From the NCBI GenBank assembly GCA_023434535.1, contig JAEYSR010000091.1:1-8059 (forward strand): DNA of 8,059 nt, given 5' to 3'. A program made the translations under genes and the position numbers. Origin of the DNA: Actinomycetes bacterium. GTDB lineage: Bacteria; Actinomycetota; Acidimicrobiia; Acidimicrobiales; Microtrichaceae. Shown piece by piece: positions 5,831 through 8,059 of the stretch. Below the pieces are notes generated by a model. It worked only from the letters and a program-made list of their open reading frames with translations. It did no database searches and was not told the origin of the DNA. Each line of letters starts with the position of its first letter. Position 1 is the first letter of the stretch.

Positions 5831-6790
5831 ATGCCTGTCGACGGTGAACTTCAGCCCATCCTGGACCTGCTCGCGGCGGTCGAGCAGCCGCCGCCGATGG
5901 AGCTCGGACCCGATGCCGCGAGGGAGGGGTTCGCCATGCTGTGCTCGGCGTTCGGCCCCGGCTCGACCGAGGTCGAGGTGACCGGGACGACGCTCGCCGG
6001 CGGCGCCGGGCCCGTCGCGGCCCGGGTGTACCGGCCGATCGATCTGGGCGATGCCGCCGCTCCCGCGCTCGTGTTCCTCCACGGCGGGGGCTTCGTGATC
6101 GGTTCGCTCGACACCCACGACGCCCTGTGCCGGGACCTGGCGGCGGGCTCCAGCGGAGTGGTCGTGTCGGTGGACTACCGGCTCGCTCCCGAGCATCCCG
6201 CCCCGGCCGCGATCCTCGACGTCGACGCGGCTCTCGCGGATGCCGTGGCACGGGCCGACGAGCTCGGAGTCGACGCCACGCGCCTGGCGATCGGTGGCGA
6301 CTCCGCGGGCGGGAACCTCGCGGCGATCGGCGCCATCCGGTGGCGTGATCGCCGCCGGTCCGACCCGTCGCTGCCTGAACTGAGGCTCCAGGTCCTCATC
6401 TACCCGGTGGTGGACCTCGTCGGCGACGTGCAACGGTTCCCGTCGCTCGGCGAGAACGCCGAGGGGTACCTGCTCACGCTCGAGACCATGCGGTTCTTCA
6501 GCCACCACTACCTGACGGCCTCGGGCGTCGACCCGACCGACCCGCTGGTCAGCCCGGTCCGCTTCGGGGACCTGACCGACCTGCCGCCTGCTCTGGTGCT
6601 CACCGCCGAGTACGACCCGCTCCGCGACGAGGGTGAGGCCTACGCCGATGCGCTGGCCGCCGCCGGGGTCGAGGTCGATGCGGAGCGGCTCGACGGCGCC
6701 ATCCACGCGTTCGTCCAGATGGGAGCGACCGCCATCGGTCGTCGAGGGGTCGAGCGCATCACCGGCGCGCTGCGGGCGGCATGGTCCTGA
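5831..6790 (+). CDS. Alpha/beta hydrolase, family IV (HSL-type) carboxylesterase
   Basis: The 319-residue protein has the full signature of the hormone-sensitive-lipase esterase family (alpha/beta hydrolase fold-3). The oxyanion-hole motif HGGGF is at residues 84-88, and the nucleophile elbow GDSAGG has catalytic S158. The acid D262 lies in TAEYDPLRDEG and the histidine H292 in AIHAF, so the triad is complete. Such enzymes hydrolyse short- to medium-chain acyl esters; the natural substrate cannot be read from the sequence. There is no signal peptide, so it is probably cytoplasmic. Length is normal for the family. The N-terminal 60-70 residues probably form the cap that shapes the substrate pocket. 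It diverges from the tadE-like gene and is followed after 58 bases by an aldehyde dehydrogenase on the same strand; sequential use of products is possible but only suggested by adjacency. Confidence 0.93.
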   Translation: MPVDGELQPILDLLAAVEQPPPMELGPDAAREGFAMLCSAFGPGSTEVEVTGTTLAGGAGPVAARVYRPIDLGDAAAPALVFLHGGGFVIGSLDTHDALCRDLAAGSSGVVVSVDYRLAPEHPAPAAILDVDAALADAVARADELGVDATRLAIGGDSAGGNLAAIGAIRWRDRRRSDPSLPELRLQVLIYPVVDLVGDVQRFPSLGENAEGYLLTLETMRFFSHHYLTASGVDPTDPLVSPVRFGDLTDLPPALVLTAEYDPLRDEGEAYADALAAAGVEVDAERLDGAIHAFVQMGATAIGRRGVERITGALRAAWS

Positions 6791-6805
6791 ACGTCGGGAC
6801 GTCGG
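6791..6805. repeat. Short direct repeat ACGTCGG x2 upstream of the aldehyde dehydrogenase
   Basis: ACGTCGG occurs at 6791-6797 and again at 6799-6805, a spacing of 8 bases, right after the esterase stop and about 30 bases upstream of the candidate -10 box. It could be a small operator half-site pair. Short repeats like this also arise by chance in GC-rich DNA. Confidence 0.25.
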
Positions 6806-6834
6806 CGCCCCTGTGCGCGGTCCCGCTCGTTCTG

Positions 6835-6840
6835 TAGCGT
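6835..6840 (+). promoter_or_regulatory. Candidate -10 box (TAGCGT) for a leaderless aldehyde dehydrogenase mRNA
   Basis: TAGCGT matches the TAnnnT form of actinobacterial -10 boxes. It ends 8 bases before the ATG at 6849, so transcription would start at or next to the A of the ATG. No Shine-Dalgarno sequence precedes that ATG, as expected for a leaderless message. The -35 region (around 6811-6817) shows no good match. Confidence 0.4.
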
Positions 6841-6848
6841 TGCCTGCC

Positions 6849-8059
6849 ATGACATCGACCATGGGGCAGGTCAGGGCGAGCTCGGACTCCGATCCGACGG
6901 GTGTCGTGATGCCCGAGGGCGCGGCGCCGGTCGGCGACGAGGAGTCCGGCGGTCCGGCGATCGAGACCTTCGACCCGCGAACGGGCGCGCTGCTCGCCGT
7001 CGTTCCCGACCAGTCGGCCACAGAGGTCCGAGCCGCAGTCGCCCGCGCCCGTGCCGCGTTCGGACCATGGTCCGCCCTGACCTACAAGGAGCGGGCCCGG
7101 CACCTCCTCAAGGTCCGCGACCGCCTGCTCGCCGGTGCCGAGGAGCTGGTCGAGGTCATCTGCTCCGAGACCGGCAAGCAGCGTGCCGAGGCCGTCACCA
7201 CCGAGCTGATGGCCGTGTGCGAGACCATGGACTGGTACGCCAAGCACGGCGAGCGGATCCTGCGCCCGCAGCACGTCGGGTCGGGCACGTTGGCGCACAA
7301 GTCCGCGTGGAAGCGCTACGAGCCGATGGGCGTCGTCGGCGTGATCAGCCCCTGGAACTACCCGTTCACGTTGTCGATGACCCCGATCGTGACAGCGCTG
7401 TTCGCCGGCAACACCGTGGTGCTGAAGCCGTCCGAGGTCACCCCGACGGTCGGGCTGGCCATCGGCGAGCTCTTCGCGGACGACACCTGGGGTGACCTGG
7501 TGCAGGTGGTCACGGGCGGCGGGGCGACGGGCGAGGCGCTGGTCCGCTCCGGTGTCGACAAGGTCTGCTTCACCGGGTCGGTTCGCACCGGCAAGCGCGT
7601 GATGGCCGCCGCCGCCGACACGCTCACGCCCGTCCTCCTCGAGCTCGGGGGCAAGGACCCGTTGATCGTGTGCGACGACGCGGACGTGGAGCTGGCCGCC
7701 AAGGGCGCGGTGTGGGGCTCCATGCAGAACGCCGGCCAGACGTGCATGTCGGTCGAGCGGGTGTACGTGCACCAGGACGTCTACGACCGGTTCGTCGCGC
7801 TGGTGCTGGCCGAGGTCGCCGCCATCCGCCAGGACGACTCCGGTGCCGGCGACATCGGCTCGATGACGTTCGAGCCGCAGGTGCGGATCGTCGAGCGCCA
7901 CCTGGCCGACGCAGTCGCCAAGGGGGCGACGATCCTCATCGGCGGGACCAGGACCGATCGACCCGGCCTCTGGTTCCCCCCGACCGTGGTGGTCGACGTC
8001 GACCACACCATGGAGCTGATGACCGAGGAGACCTTCGGTCCGGTGCTGCCCATCATGGC
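6849..8059 (+). CDS. NAD(P)-dependent aldehyde dehydrogenase, 3' partial
   Basis: The frame is open from the ATG at 6849 to the right edge (403 complete codons), so the C-terminal part, roughly a fifth, is missing. It oxidises an aldehyde to the acid using NAD(P)+. Key residues of the family are present: N170 in ISPWNYPF (transition-state stabilising), K193 in VVLKPSE (cofactor), the FTGSVRTGK cofactor loop, general-base E265 in LELGGKDP, and nucleophile C299 in NAGQTCMS. The style recalls the actinobacterial succinate-semialdehyde/broad aldehyde dehydrogenases such as GabD2, but the substrate is not determinable. The first 38 or so residues before the conserved ETFDPRTG are a low-complexity extension; ATGs at codon 5 (6861) and codon 21 (6909) are alternative starts. 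I chose 6849 because of the -10 box placed for leaderless translation. No strong Shine-Dalgarno site precedes any of the three. Confidence 0.93.
   Translation, partial: MTSTMGQVRASSDSDPTGVVMPEGAAPVGDEESGGPAIETFDPRTGALLAVVPDQSATEVRAAVARARAAFGPWSALTYKERARHLLKVRDRLLAGAEELVEVICSETGKQRAEAVTTELMAVCETMDWYAKHGERILRPQHVGSGTLAHKSAWKRYEPMGVVGVISPWNYPFTLSMTPIVTALFAGNTVVLKPSEVTPTVGLAIGELFADDTWGDLVQVVTGGGATGEALVRSGVDKVCFTGSVRTGKRVMAAAADTLTPVLLELGGKDPLIVCDDADVELAAKGAVWGSMQNAGQTCMSVERVYVHQDVYDRFVALVLAEVAAIRQDDSGAGDIGSMTFEPQVRIVERHLADAVAKGATILIGGTRTDRPGLWFPPTVVVDVDHTMELMTEETFGPVLPIM

Noticed and set aside
5113..5832. A 239-codon minus-strand frame overlapping the TadE-like gene
   Set aside because: Arg/Pro/His-rich shadow; the true frame has the prepilin signal and hydrophobic helix.
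7067..7495. A 142-codon plus-strand frame inside the aldehyde dehydrogenase
   Set aside because: Out of frame with the catalytic motifs and low-complexity Arg/Ala-rich; a shadow.
6759..8006. A 415-codon minus-strand frame opposite the aldehyde dehydrogenase
   Set aside because: No family motifs; the opposite strand has all aldehyde dehydrogenase catalytic motifs in one uninterrupted frame.
1..8059. tRNA, rRNA, CRISPR array, insertion sequence or attachment site
   Set aside because: Gaps between genes are all under 100 bases, no spaced repeats or transposase-like translations were seen, and no cloverleaf was recognised by eye.

Overview
The window is GC-rich, densely coding bacterial DNA with seven protein genes and no RNA gene, CRISPR array, insertion sequence or phage gene that I can see. 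The GC content, GTG starts, a LytR-CpsA-Psr cell-wall ligase, an ABC1-type atypical kinase resembling mycobacterial ones, and TAnnnT-type candidate -10 boxes all point to an actinobacterium. The N-terminal style of the cyclophilin suggests class Acidimicrobiia to me, but that is an impression from memory, not a test.

Layout, left to right. Positions 1-1100 (+) hold an LCP-family cell-wall ligase cut off at its 5' end: its frame is open to the window edge and encodes a proline/lysine/arginine-rich cytoplasmic tail before a membrane anchor. A 91-base gap with strong hairpin potential follows. Next come a cytoplasmic cyclophilin-type peptidyl-prolyl isomerase (1192-1743, +) and, 12 bases on, a membrane-anchored ABC1/ADCK/UbiB-family atypical kinase (1756-3219, +); these two are probably one operon. 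A perfect 18-base palindrome (3233-3250) lies between convergent stop codons and is a good candidate for a two-way terminator.

On the minus strand a self-contained two-gene Tad module runs from 5765 down to 3259. A TadE-like pseudopilin with a class III prepilin signal comes first. It is translationally coupled, through a GTGA stop/start overlap, to a large Tad-domain (TadG-like) protein with a cysteine-containing ectodomain of more than 500 residues. Plus-strand genes bound the module on both sides, so no pilin, assembly ATPase, platform protein or prepilin peptidase is adjacent.

The right end holds two plus-strand enzymes. One is a family IV (hormone-sensitive-lipase type) carboxylesterase with a complete catalytic triad (5831-6790). 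The other is an NAD(P)-dependent aldehyde dehydrogenase that runs off the window (6849 to the end) and may be translated from a leaderless mRNA.

I see no clear evidence of a wholly new system. The most unusual item is the isolated tadE/tadG-like pair with its large ectodomain and slightly lower GC.
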